A stretch of DNA of 64,000 bases from Phenylobacterium sp. J426 (GCF_024699945.1 NZ_JAJOMY010000001.1:1364001-1428000); one strand, 5' to 3'; shown: positions 7,692 to 15,647, counted from the stretch's first letter. Translations and numbers: made by a program. Notes: a model not told the origin generated them from the letters alone.

Positions 7692-8228
7692 TCGAACCGT
7701 CAGGCCGGTATTCGGCAGCGGAATGTGCGACGGCGGGTTCACGCCCCGCGTGGCCCGCAGCTCCGACAGCACCTCTGCCGGGTCCAGGGTCGTGCCGATC
7801 ATCTGCTCGGAAGACGAACGCGGATTCTCGACCCACTTGGCTCGATAGACAATCAGGCCGGCGCCGATCTCTAGCGCGCGGAGCGCCAGCGCTCGCATGT
7901 AGTACATGTTGAACTGGCTCTCAGCGAGGGTCTGAGGCGCGGTCACGGGCACGCGGGCGAACGTATAGCCGCCGCTCGGCTTTCGACGCTCCACCTGCGC
8001 CTGGAAGCACCCTTGGATGGCGAGCTGGCCTGAAAGGCTGTCGTCATTACCGCTGCGGGCGGCTTCCAGGAGGAGATCGGGCCAGACGAGGGCGCCGCGC
8101 TCATTGAGGTAGTTGCTGATGTAGAGGCCGCGGGCGGGGTCGCTCTTCCCCTCATCAATGTCGGCCATGATCTCCGCGACCATGAGGCGGCGGGTTTCGT
8201 TATCAAGGTTCTCGAAGGTCAAAGACAC
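7644..8228 (-). CDS. Transposon passenger: 194-residue protein, unknown function
   Basis: A soluble 194-residue product with a helical N-terminus (NLDNETRRLMVAEIMADIDEG) and the phrases LYISNYLNERGALVWPDLLLEA and FNMYYMRALALRALEIGAGL. No catalytic or DNA-binding signature is apparent. The start ATG (8228) is preceded by a large hairpin region (8234-8267). Its AT content is higher than in chromosomal neighbours. Without a recognised family I assign no function. Confidence 0.65.
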   Translation of the reverse strand: MSLTFENLDNETRRLMVAEIMADIDEGKSDPARGLYISNYLNERGALVWPDLLLEAARSGNDDSLSGQLAIQGCFQAQVERRKPSGGYTFARVPVTAPQTLAESQFNMYYMRALALRALEIGAGLIVYRAKWVENPRSSSEQMIGTTLDPAEVLSELRATRGVNPPSHIPLPNTGLTVRLGPAKSAVGVRVVGE

Positions 8229-8233
8229 GTTAG

Positions 8234-8267
8234 TTCACTTTCTGCGGCATCGCCGCGCTAAGTGAAC
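8234..8267. promoter_or_regulatory. Nested inverted repeats upstream of the 194-residue gene
   Basis: GTTCACTT (8234-8241) pairs with AAGTGAAC (8260-8267), and inside this a second stem GCGGC/GCCGC closes on ATC. The whole forms one long hairpin immediately 5' of the gene start on the minus strand. It could be an operator or an mRNA structure covering the ribosome binding site. Confidence 0.45.
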
Positions 8268-8306
8268 CGGAAGCTTGACAAACAGATCAGAGGCGCCGAG
8301 GGTGCC

Positions 8307-8363
8307 CCTGCAAGTGATCCATCTCCTGCGCCTCCGGTTCGACGGATTTGCAGGAGGCCACCA
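8307..8363 (+). ncRNA. tRNA-acceptor-like minihelix ending GCCACCA (candidate small RNA)
   Basis: On the plus strand CTCCTGC (8323-8329) pairs perfectly with GCAGGAG (8350-8356). The loop holds TCCG-GTTCGA-CGGA, which looks like a T-arm, and the stem is followed directly by GCCACCA. An alternative pairing, CCTGCAA (8307-8313) with TTGCAGG (8348-8354), is also perfect, so two folds compete. A strong terminator follows at 8372-8404 on the same strand, where no protein gene ends. This supports a short non-coding transcript mimicking the acceptor/T half of a tRNA. No complete cloverleaf is present. Confidence 0.4.
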
Positions 8364-8371
8364 AAAGATTC

Positions 8372-8404
8372 AGCCGTAGGGACCCCCATCCCTGCGGCTT
8401 TTTT
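8372..8404 (+). terminator. Rho-independent terminator of the candidate small RNA
   Basis: The stem AGCCGTAGGGA/TCCCTGCGGCT (one G-T pair) is followed by six T on the plus strand. The flanking genes on both sides are on the minus strand, so it can only end a plus-strand transcript that starts within the transposon. Confidence 0.75.
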
Positions 8405-8522
8405 CGTCTGAACAGCCTGCAACTCGACAAACTACGGCGCCGCTCGACGATCTCGGCGCCCCCTAAGATGTCGCAGGTAAATGTCGCAGGATACTTCTAG
8501 ATATCTGAATATCTTTATTTCA

Positions 8523-8948
8523 CTAGGTGGTGAGAACCCACCCCTTGTACTCCCCAGCCTGCGGGACTTCCTCAACCCACCCCTTCGCCCGCAGCTTGTA
8601 GAGCGCCGCGCCGACGCGTTTGCGGAACAGGGTGACCGTCTTGGCGTCGTCAGGCAGGCCCCGACCCGCAAGAATCTTGCGGGCCAGCCACAAGGAAGTT
8701 GCGGGCTCTCCGCAAGTTCTCAGCGCGGCCATCACGTCCCGGCGCATCTCGCCCTTGAAGGCTGCGTGCGGGCTCGGAACGGGCTTGGCGCGAGGTAGCT
8801 CCGCGTCGGGATCGAACAGCCTGATCGTGTGCTCTACGGCCTCCAGATCGGCCACCAGCCGGGCCAGGACGGCGCGGGTGTGCTCGATCTGGCCGGCTAT
8901 CTCGCTGTGCTTCTCGCGGAGGCCGGAGACGGTGTTGGGGCGATCCAT
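8523..8948 (-). CDS. Transposon passenger: coiled-coil / winged-helix-like protein
   Basis: A 141-residue product with an N-terminal coiled coil (LREKHSEIAGQIEHTRAVLA ... DLEAVEHTIRLF) followed by a segment resembling a winged helix (MRRDVMAALRTCGEPATSLW, then GAALYKLRAKGWVEEV, with a final GWVL strand). I recall proteins of this layout as uncharacterised ORFs in alphaproteobacteria; DNA binding is an inference. The start codon is 14 bp from the tRNA-like sequence, which lies on the opposite strand. Confidence 0.65.
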   Translation of the reverse strand: MDRPNTVSGLREKHSEIAGQIEHTRAVLARLVADLEAVEHTIRLFDPDAELPRAKPVPSPHAAFKGEMRRDVMAALRTCGEPATSLWLARKILAGRGLPDDAKTVTLFRKRVGAALYKLRAKGWVEEVPQAGEYKGWVLTT

Positions 8949-8962
8949 GCTATGCTCCGGGC

Positions 8963-9036
8963 GACGGCTCTTAGCTCAGGCGGAAGAGCGCCGGTTCACC
9001 CGGAGGCCCCTGTTCGAGACAGGGAGGGCCGTCACC
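8963..9036 (+). tRNA. Degenerate tRNA-like sequence near the right end of the transposon
   Basis: A cloverleaf can be drawn. The acceptor is CGGCTCT/AGGGCCG (7 bp, extendable to 9). T8-A9 are followed by D arm GCTC-AGGCGGAA-GAGC, and the T arm is CCCTG-TTCGAGA-CAGGG, with 5 bp and the invariant TTCGA. The anticodon arm is short: CCGG/CCGG with a 5-base loop, or 3 bp with a 7-base loop GTTCACC. With the latter, U33 would be followed by UCA, an opal-reading anticodon; a Val (CAC) origin is equally possible. The 3' end reads TCACC, without an exact CCA. It is probably a decayed or specialised tRNA mimic rather than a working elongator tRNA. Confidence 0.5.
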
Positions 9037-9082
9037 TCATCCGATGAGCAATGCCATTATATCCGGTGACGTTGGTCGCGGT

Positions 9083-9108
9083 CTTGGTGTGTTTGCTACA
9101 TAATACCG
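9083..9108 (-). repeat. Right terminal inverted repeat of the transposon
   Basis: Reverse complement of the left end with one mismatch in 26 bp; it ends GCTACATAATACCG at 9108. Confidence 0.95.
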
Positions 9109-9116
9109 CCGAACTC
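9109..9116. repeat. Right target-site duplication CCGAACTC
   Basis: A direct copy of 5213-5220. Its reverse strand continues the yifB reading frame. Confidence 0.95.
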
Positions 9117-10025
9117 GGGCAGCTCGTCCAGGAACAGCACCCCGTTGTGGGCCAGGCTGACCTCGCCGGGCTTGGCCTTCAGCCCGCCGCCGGTCAGCGC
9201 CGCCATGCTGGCCGAATGGTGCGGATTGCGGAACGGCCGGGCGCGGGTGAGCTGGCCCTTGGCGATCAGGCCGGCCACCGAATGCACCATCGAGGTCTCG
9301 AGCAGCTCCTCGCTGGTCAGCGGCGGCAGGAGGCCGGGAAGACGGGCCGCCATCATCGACTTGCCCGAGCCGGGCGGCCCCGAGAACAGCAGGTTGTGCC
9401 CGCCGGCTGCGGCGATCTCCAACGCCCGCTTGGCGTTCTCCTGGCCCTTCACGTCACGCAGGTCGGGACCGCGATCGTCGTCCAGCATGACGCCCGGCCT
9501 GGGCGCGGCCAGCATCTGCGTCCCGCGGAAGTGGTTCACCAGCGCGATCAGCGACGGCGCGGCCAGCACGCGGGTATCGCCCGCCCAGGCCGCCTCGGGC
9601 CCGCAGGCCTCGGGGCAGATCAGGCCCAGCCCCAGCGCGCCCGCCGCCACCGCCGCCGGCAGGGCCCCCGCCACCGGCGTGATGCGTCCGTCCAGCGCCA
9701 GCTCGCCCACCGCCGCCCAGCCGTCCAGCGCGTCCGGCGGGATCACGCCCATGCCGGCCATGATGGCCAGCGCGATCGGCAGGTCGTAGTGGCTGCCCTC
9801 CTTCGGCAGGTCGGCCGGCGCCAGGTTGGCGATGATGCGGCGGGCGGGCAGGGCCAGGCCGAGGCCGGAGAACGCCGCCCGCACCCGTTCGCGGCTCTCG
9901 GAGACGGCCTTGTCCCCCATGCCGACCAGGAAGAACTTCGCCTCGCCCGAGGTGAACTGCACCTGCACGTCGACGCGCACCGCCTCGACACCCGAGAACG
10001 CCAGAGTCACGACGCGCGCCGCCAT
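9109..10025 (-). pseudogene. yifB: yifB/comM 5' fragment, interrupted by the transposon
   Basis: The first 305 codons of YifB/ComM: an N-terminal ChlI-like (Lon protease S16-like fold) domain ([40 protein letters not shown]), then the AAA+ domain with Walker [14 protein letters not shown] and Walker [12 protein letters not shown]. The frame runs through the 9109-9116 duplication into transposon DNA and stops at 9096-9098 after three foreign codons. The 3' half is at 4615-5220. A truncated protein with both Walker motifs but no sensor or C-terminal domain might be made; it is unlikely to work. Confidence 0.93.
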
Positions 10026-10057
10026 CCCGATCCCAACCTGTTGTGGTCAAGCCAGAC

Positions 10058-10066
10058 TTATCCACA
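10058..10066 (+). promoter_or_regulatory. Perfect DnaA box TTATCCACA between yifB and gshB
   Basis: The consensus 9-mer TTATCCACA lies 33 bp upstream of the yifB start and is flanked by TTGTGGT (10040-10046) and ACCACAG copies. It may make the yifB promoter DnaA-responsive, or simply sequester DnaA; function is inferred from the motif alone. Confidence 0.5.
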
Positions 10067-10187
10067 AACCACAGCATGAAGCCCGGCCCGGATCAAGAAC
10101 ATAAGCGGAACTTTCAGAGAAAGTCAGAGATGTCTGTGGCTTAGGACTGCCTTTTGAGGAGCGCGCGGAACGTCCGCCGCCAAGTCC

Positions 10188-11132
10188 TCATCCCCGCCGC
10201 AGCGCCTCGATGCGCCCCCACATCACGTCCGATGCGTCCACCCCGGTGAACCGCTTCAGCGCGACCGCGCCGGTGGGTGAGGTGACGTTGATCTCGGTGA
10301 GGTAGTCGCCGATCACGTCGATGCCGACGAAGATCAGGCCGCGCGCCTTCAGCTCCGGCCCGATGGTCGCGCAGATCTCCCGGTCCCGCGCCGTCAGCTC
10401 CACGGGCTGGGCCTTGCCGCCGACCGCCAGGTTGGAGCGGATTTGGCCCTTCTCCGGCACCCGGTTGATCGCGCCCACCGGCTCGCCGTCGACGATCAGG
10501 ATCCGCTTGTCGCCCTTCGTCACCGACGGCAGGAACTTCTGCACGATCACCGGCTCGCGGCCGATCTGGGCGTGCAGCTCCAGCATGGCGTCGATATTCG
10601 GATCGTCGGCCAGGTGGCGGGTCACGCCCGAGCCGCCCCTGCCGTTCAGCGGCTTCATGACGATGTCGCCGTGGCGGGCGCGGAAGTCGTAGATCGCGTC
10701 GCGGTCCTGGGTGATCAGGGTCGGCGGCTGCAGGCCCGGGAACCTGGTGACGAACAGCTTCTCGGGTGCGTTGCGCACCTCCCGGGGGTCGTTCACCACC
10801 AGCACCTGCGGGTGGATCGCCTCCAGGAAGAAGGTGGTGTCGATGTAGTGCATGTCGAACGGCGGATCCTGCCGCAGCAGCACCACGTCGAATTCCGTCA
10901 GCTCGACCTTGCGCCAGGGTCCGAGCGCGGCGTGGTCGCCGACCGTGCGCTGCACCCGCACGTCCCGCCCGCGGGCGAACACCCGGCCGTCCTCCATCGC
11001 CAGCTTGTCCGTGGTGTAGACGAACAGCGAATGGCCCCGCGCCTGCGCCGTCTCCATCATCAGGAAGGTGGTGTCGCCCTCGATGTTCACGCCCTCGATG
11101 GGATCCATCTGGACGGCGACCTTCAGAGACAT
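10188..11132 (-). CDS. gshB: Glutathione synthetase
   Basis: A 314-residue ATP-grasp ligase that joins gamma-glutamylcysteine and glycine to give glutathione in the cytoplasm. The N-terminus [20 protein letters not shown] and the motifs [23 protein letters not shown] (glycine-rich ATP lid) and INVTSPTGA (substrate/Mg binding near the C-terminus) are those of prokaryotic GshB, and the length matches. It precedes the interrupted yifB on the same strand, separated by 162 bp with a DnaA box. The paired gshA is not in this window. Confidence 0.97.
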   Translation of the reverse strand: MSLKVAVQMDPIEGVNIEGDTTFLMMETAQARGHSLFVYTTDKLAMEDGRVFARGRDVRVQRTVGDHAALGPWRKVELTEFDVVLLRQDPPFDMHYIDTTFFLEAIHPQVLVVNDPREVRNAPEKLFVTRFPGLQPPTLITQDRDAIYDFRARHGDIVMKPLNGRGGSGVTRHLADDPNIDAMLELHAQIGREPVIVQKFLPSVTKGDKRILIVDGEPVGAINRVPEKGQIRSNLAVGGKAQPVELTARDREICATIGPELKARGLIFVGIDVIGDYLTEINVTSPTGAVALKRFTGVDASDVMWGRIEALRRG

Positions 11133-11196
11133 GCGTTTCCCCGCTGCGGCTCAGGTCGTTCCGAGATAGGCGGTCCGGCCGGCGAGCGCCAGCCGC

Positions 11197-12832
11197 TCAG
11201 CGGTTGGCGATGGCGTCCTCGGGCAGGCTCGCGGCGTCCACGCCGGTCAGGATCAGCCGCGCGCCGGCCATTTCCACCACCGTGTCCGCGCCCGCCTGGC
11301 GGACGGTGAACGCCACACCGGTGTCGATCCGCACCGTGTCGCCCTCCTCGGCGCGGAAGTCGGTCACCCGGTCCACCCCCGCGCCCGCGAAACTGTTGAA
11401 CACGTCGGCCCCCGGTCCCCCGGTGAGGATGTCGTCCTCCCGCCCGCCGTTCAGCCAGTCGTCCCCTGGCCCGCCGTCCAGCACGTCGCGGCCGCGGCCC
11501 CCGCGGAGGATGTCGGGTCCGTCGCCGCCCAGCAGGGTGTCGTCGCCCGGCCGCCCGTCGATCGCTTCGCCGGCCGCCGTGCCGACCAGACGGTCGTTGC
11601 GGTCCGTGCCCTGCAGATGGCGCCCCGGCGGCAGCGGCGCCTGAACCCGCAGCGCGTCGCGATTGGCCACCGCCCGTTCGATCCGTTCGAGCGCCTGCGG
11701 CGAGGCCGGCGGCGCGGGGCTGAGCGAGGTGTCGAGGCCGTTCTCCACCACCTCCAGCACCACGGCGTCGGGCCGGAACCGCTCGATCAGGTCCGGCCGC
11801 CAGGCTCCGTCCTGGTTGTGCGCCAGCACGATCCGGCTGAAGTGCGGATAGAGGAACGGCAGCAAGGCGTTGGAGAACGAGTCCATCGTCATCAGCAGAA
11901 CCGGCCTGCCGGCCTGGCCGGTGTCGATGACGTGGGGCGCGGTCCAGTCCTGGCGCCCGGTCAGCCACGTGGTGCGGATCTGCGCCTGCGCCCGGGGATC
12001 CTCCAGCTCGGGATAGTCGATGGGGACCCAGCTCGCGACGCCCAGCATCAAGGCCAGGTTCCGGGGCTTGTTCGGATCACCCCGCCGCACCTCGGTGAAG
12101 CTCTCCAGCGGACGGGGGCCCTCGGGGCTGACGCCGCGCCGCTGCAGCTCGCGCATCAGCTCCGCATAGCCGACATAGGCGCCCAGGCCCGTCCAGTGGG
12201 TGTCGTTCGGCTCGTACAGCCGCAGGCCCCAGCGGGCCGGCTGCGCCATGGCCGCCTCCAGGCGCAGCACCGTGCCGGCGCCCGACGCCTGGGCCAGTCT
12301 GGCCAGCATGGCCGTGGGCCGGTTCGGATCGGGGCCGCGGTACCAGCGGGGGCCGTGCTGCGGGTAGACCAGCTCCTTGTCGGGCGGCGAGATCACCACG
12401 TACGGCACGCCCTGCGCCGCCAGGGCCTCGGTGCGTCCCGCCAGCCCCGCCAGCCAAGCGCGCGCCTCGGCGTCGGTCAGCGGGGGCAGGCCTCGCGCCG
12501 GGCCCAGATGGGTGGTGTCGTCGTAGAACAGCCAGCCGTCGCGGCCGACGATCACCCGCGGCGATCCCGACACGCCGAGCTTCATCTTGGCCAGGTTCAG
12601 GGCGCCGATCAGGTGCGGCCGCGCCGGGAACCGGTCGGCCACCCAGGCGTCGGCGGCCGTGCGGAAGGCCTCCAGCCCCGCCGGCGTGCGCGGCAGGACC
12701 GGCGCCTGCGCCAGGGTGCGGTTCTCGTCCAGGTCAGGGGCGCGGACGAACCGCGGGCGCCGCATGGGCGGCGGCGAGCACCAGCACGCTCGCCCCGATC
12801 AGCCCCGCCCAGTGTCTGCGCAGCGGGTCCAC
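11197..12832 (-). CDS. AlgJ/AlgX-like O-acetylation protein fused to RTX calcium-binding repeats (one frameshift)
   Basis: The continuous part (11197-12765) encodes an AlgJ/AlgX-type SGNH domain: ENRTLAQAP start motif, GRDGWLFYDD, VVISPPDKELVYP, YEPNDTHWTGLGAY (the DxxH pair) and LLMTMDSFSNALLPFL. From about residue 390 it carries nonapeptide RTX repeats (GRPGDDTLLGG, GRGRDVLDGG, GGPGADVF) and a C-terminal beta domain. A signal-like N-terminus (GLIGASVLVLAAAHAA) lies in another frame from a GTG at 12832, directly after the MBOAT stop. Removing one G from 12755-12757 joins it in frame. With the MBOAT gene it probably acetylates an exported polysaccharide. SGNH plus RTX is an unusual combination. 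Confidence 0.8.
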
Positions 12833-12833
12833 G

Positions 12834-14276
12834 TCAGAACCGGAAATAGAGGAAGGGGTTGAGGCTGGATCCCGCCAGATAGGCCACCGAAAGCACCAGC
12901 CCCGCGATCAGCACCGGCGTCGCCAGCACATGGACGGCCTGGGTGTCGAGGCGCGCCTCGAGGGTCGGCGAGGGCGGCAGCCTTGGCGCGTTCAGCCGCG
13001 ACATCGCCCAGGGCAGGACCGGATAGGCGAACACGCATCCCAGGGCCAGCGCCGCCAGGACCTGATTGTCCAGCACCACCTGGGTCGCGACCGGCAGGGC
13101 CCGGACGCCGGCCGGATCGACGAGGGCGCCCCAGTAGCGCAGCGCCTCCGTCAGGCTCTCGTCGCGGAACAGCACCCAGCCGGCCATCACCGCCAGCAGC
13201 GTGTAGGCCGTCGCCATTGCGCGGGGCAGTCGCTCCAGCACGCGGCCCAGGCCGAAGCGCTCGATCAGCAGGAAGCCGCCGTGGAACAGGCCCCAGACGA
13301 CGAAGTTCCAGGCCGCCCCGTGCCAGAAGCCGGTGAGCAGGAAGACGACCAGCAGGTTGCGCACCGTCTTCCAGGCCCCGCCGCGGTTGCCGCCGAGCGG
13401 GATGTAGACGTAGTCGCGGAACCACGACGACAAGGAGATATGCCAGCGCCGCCAGAACTCGGTCACCGACCGGGCCATGTACGGGTAGTCGAAGTTCTTC
13501 GGAAAGGTGAAGCCCAGCATGAAGGCCAGGCCGATGGCCATGTTCGAATAGCCGCAGAAGTCGAAGTAGATCTGCAGGGTGTAGGCCAGCATGCCCAGCC
13601 AGGCCGTGCCCACGTCGAGCGAGCCGGGGGGGCGAGTCCGAAGGCGTGGTCGGCCAAAGGCGCCACCGAATTGGCGATCAGCACCTTCTGGCACAGGCCG
13701 ACGATGAAGTACTGGATGCCCAGGCCGATCCGGCCCGTCCGGCGGCGGTCGGCGTGCAGCTCGTCGCGGATATGGGCGAAGCGGACGATCGGCCCCGCGA
13801 TCAGGTGCGGGAACATCAGGATGTAGGCCGCGAAGCGGGTGAGGTCGCGCTCCACGGTCACCTGGCGGCGGTGCACGTCGAAAAAGGTAGCTGATCAGCT
13901 GGAAGGTGAAGAAGCTGATGCCCAGCGGCAGGCGTGGGTCTATGGCCGGCAGCGGGTCGCCGGGCAGCAGCGCATTCAGGTTGGCGGCGAAGAAGCCCGC
14001 GTACTTGAACCAGCCCAGCACCGAGAGATCGATTGCGATCAGCGCGCCGAGCGCCAGCCGTCGGCGCGTCGGGTCGGCGAGGCCGTCCAGCGAGCGCGCG
14101 CCCGCATAGTTCAGCCCGATCAGGGCCAGCAGCAGGAAGACGTAGGGGCCTTCGCCCCAGGTGTAGAAGACGGCGCTGCCCGCCAGCAGAGCGCCCGTCC
14201 GCCAGCCGCTCAGGTAGTAGCCGAGCAGGAACAGGGGCAGGAAATAGAAGATGAAGATGACGGAGCTGAAGACCAT
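12834..14276 (-). CDS. MBOAT O-acyltransferase (AlgI-like), two compensating frameshifts
   Basis: A 480-codon membrane-bound O-acyltransferase with about ten hydrophobic spans. It starts MVFSSVIFIFYFLPLFL, as AlgI/PatA proteins do, and contains VTEFWRRWHISLSSWFRDYV and LTGFWHGAAWNFVVWG, which holds the family's catalytic histidine. Codons between 13885 and 13632 are read out of frame. The missing conserved segment (LTRFAAYILMFPHLIAGPIV ... GLCQKVLIANSVAPLAD) is present in another frame. One base too many in A5 (13881-13885) and one too few in G7 (13626-13632) explain both breaks. Family role: moves acetyl groups across the inner membrane for polysaccharide O-acetylation together with the AlgJ-like neighbour. 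Confidence 0.88.
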   Translation of the reverse strand: MVFSSVIFIFYFLPLFLLGYYLSGWRTGALLAGSAVFYTWGEGPYVFLLLALIGLNYAGARSLDGLADPTRRRLALGALIAIDLSVLGWFKYAGFFAANLNALLPGDPLPAIDPRLPLGISFFTFQLISYLFRRAPPPGDRGARPHPLRGLHPDVPAPDRGADRPLRPYPRRAARRPPPDGPDRPGHPVLHRRPVPEGADRQFGGAFGRPRLRTRPPGSLDVGTAWLGMLAYTLQIYFDFCGYSNMAIGLAFMLGFTFPKNFDYPYMARSVTEFWRRWHISLSSWFRDYVYIPLGGNRGGAWKTVRNLLVVFLLTGFWHGAAWNFVVWGLFHGGFLLIERFGLGRVLERLPRAMATAYTLLAVMAGWVLFRDESLTEALRYWGALVDPAGVRALPVATQVVLDNQVLAALALGCVFAYPVLPWAMSRLNAPRLPPSPTLEARLDTQAVHVLATPVLIAGLVLSVAYLAGSSLNPFLYFRF

Positions 14277-14408
14277 CCGCCGTTGCCGCGCCCCGTCTCA
14301 CGAATCGCGGGTCAGGATGGTCGGGCCCAAGCTTCGCCGCAAGCGCCGCAACCTGGCGTGGCGAGATGGGGCCCATTCGAGACTGTCGGGGGCAAGGCGG
14401 CCGCCTGC

Positions 14409-15224
14409 CTAGTTCAGGCGCAGCCTCACGCGCTCGCGCTGGGCGCGGGCCGCCAGGGCCGCACCGCCGTCGATCGAGCTCGCCCGCTGCAGAGCCTCCA
14501 GCGCCCCCGTCAGCGCGCCCTGACCTTCGCGCGCCGCGGCGACGTCCAGCCACGGCCGGTGATCGGCCGGATCCAGCAGGGCGCGGCGCAGCGCCGCCCG
14601 TTCCGCCCGCGGATAGTCGCGCACTGCGCTTGCCCGGGCGAAGATGATGTTCTGCAGCCGCATCAGCACCGCACGGTCGCTGACCGGCGCCATCAACCGG
14701 TCCAGCCGGTCGGCGACGTTGGGCGTCAGCCCCGCGTGCAGCGCCCGGCGGGTCAGCTCGGACGGCAGGACGACCCGGCCCTCCGAGAACGGGTCGAGCG
14801 CCAGCGGACCCTCCTCGGTCTCGATGCGCAACAGGAAGTGCCCGGGGAAGTCGACGCCCTGCACGGTCAGGCCGCAGCGGCGGGCGGCGTGCAGGTAGTA
14901 GATGCCCAGCGTCACCGCCAGGCCGCGGCGGGTCTCCGCCACGGTGATGATGTCGGCGTTGCCGAGCCCCTCGGTGGCGAACAGGTCGCCGGTCAGGCGC
15001 AGGTCGCCGGCCATGGTCTCGGCCAGGGCCTCCTCGGCGCTTTCCCGCTTCAGCCGCTCGCTGAGCCGCTGGACGCCGGCCTGAGCCATGTCGCGCGCCA
15101 CGCCCGGATCGCGGGTCGGGTCCTCGTGCATCGCGCAGGCGATCGCCGCCTCCAGCAACGGGAACTCGCCCTCGGGGGCGGCGCCTGCCTCCAGCAGGAT
15201 CGTCTCGGCCTCTTCGCGATCCAT
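14409..15224 (-). CDS. sirB1: SirB1-family transglutaminase-like/TPR protein
   Basis: A 271-residue protein with the SirB1 core: ALAETMAGDLRLTGD, GNADIITVAETRRGLAVTLG, IYYLHAARRCGL and VDFPGHFLLRI, followed by a tetratricopeptide-like C-terminus (DYPRAERAALRRALLDPADH, GALTGALEALQRASS). The family has a degenerate transglutaminase fold, and its biochemical activity is not established. It is the last of four or five minus-strand genes (rsmI, yraN, sirB1). A gap of 27 bp separates it from yraN. Confidence 0.85.
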   Translation of the reverse strand: MDREEAETILLEAGAAPEGEFPLLEAAIACAMHEDPTRDPGVARDMAQAGVQRLSERLKRESAEEALAETMAGDLRLTGDLFATEGLGNADIITVAETRRGLAVTLGIYYLHAARRCGLTVQGVDFPGHFLLRIETEEGPLALDPFSEGRVVLPSELTRRALHAGLTPNVADRLDRLMAPVSDRAVLMRLQNIIFARASAVRDYPRAERAALRRALLDPADHRPWLDVAAAREGQGALTGALEALQRASSIDGGAALAARAQRERVRLRLN

Positions 15225-15251
15225 CCGTCTCTTAAACTGGGAATCCCGTCC

Positions 15252-15647
15252 TCAGGCGCCCTTCCAGGCGTCCGGAATATGCATAGGAAGCCGCCCGGGC
15301 GCGAGGGCCACGAGGTCGAGGCGAACGGACGCACCCTTCAGCCCCGGCCGCTTGGCCGCCAGGTTGGCGCCGGCGCGCCGCAGGCGATCGCGCTGGTCCG
15401 AGCTGACAGCGTCGAGCGCCGCGGCGAGGTTCCCGCGCCGCTTCACCTCCACGACCGCCAGCACGCGGCCTCGCACGGCCAGCAGGTCGATCTCGCCTTG
15501 CGGCGTCTTCAGCCGGAAGCCCAGGATGCGGTAGCCGCGCAGCATCAGCCACAGCGCCGCGACGACCTCGCCGCGTCGGCCCGACAGCCGGGCGGCCGCC
15601 CCGCGAGCGGTCCGCGCCGCAGCGCGGGAGGGCGGCGGGGCGATCAC
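15252..15647 (-). CDS. yraN: YraN family putative nuclease (UPF0102)
   Basis: A 131-residue protein of the PD-(D/E)xK type: GRRGEVVAALWLMLRGYRIL, GEIDLLAVRG and VLAVVEVKRRGN give the E...D...ExK active-site pattern. The family is widespread next to rsmI and has been linked to Holliday-junction-like DNA processing, without firm proof. Its start overlaps the rsmI stop by four bases, consistent with translational coupling. Confidence 0.92.
   Translation of the reverse strand: MIAPPPSRAAARTARGAAARLSGRRGEVVAALWLMLRGYRILGFRLKTPQGEIDLLAVRGRVLAVVEVKRRGNLAAALDAVSSDQRDRLRRAGANLAAKRPGLKGASVRLDLVALAPGRLPMHIPDAWKGA

Larger units (their letters stand above)
5221..9108. mobile_element. IS1595-family transposon with passenger genes (3,888 bp)
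   Basis: The element is bounded by 26-bp terminal inverted repeats with a single mismatch (5221-5246 and 9083-9108, beginning CGGTATTATGTAGCAAAC) and an 8-bp target duplication. It carries an ISXO2-like/IS1595 DDE transposase (6439-7395), a divergent DUF6471 gene, a membrane protein, three small genes of unknown function and two tRNA-like sequences. It is far longer than a simple IS1595 insertion sequence (about 1 kb), so it is an IS with passenger cargo. It interrupts yifB, the gene (comM) that is also the known target of AbaR-type elements in Acinetobacter. The near-perfect ends suggest recent or still-active transposition. Confidence 0.95.

Noticed and set aside
8963-9108. A tRNA-gene attachment site for an integrative island
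   Set aside because: The element ends in inverted repeats with an 8-bp duplication and has a DDE transposase. There is no tyrosine integrase, and no tRNA 3'-end repeat at the other side.
12765-14276. The MBOAT and AlgJ-like genes as genuine pseudogenes
   Set aside because: Their breaks fall in homopolymers and two of them cancel exactly, leaving otherwise perfect conserved segments in the alternative frame; sequence error is the simpler reading.
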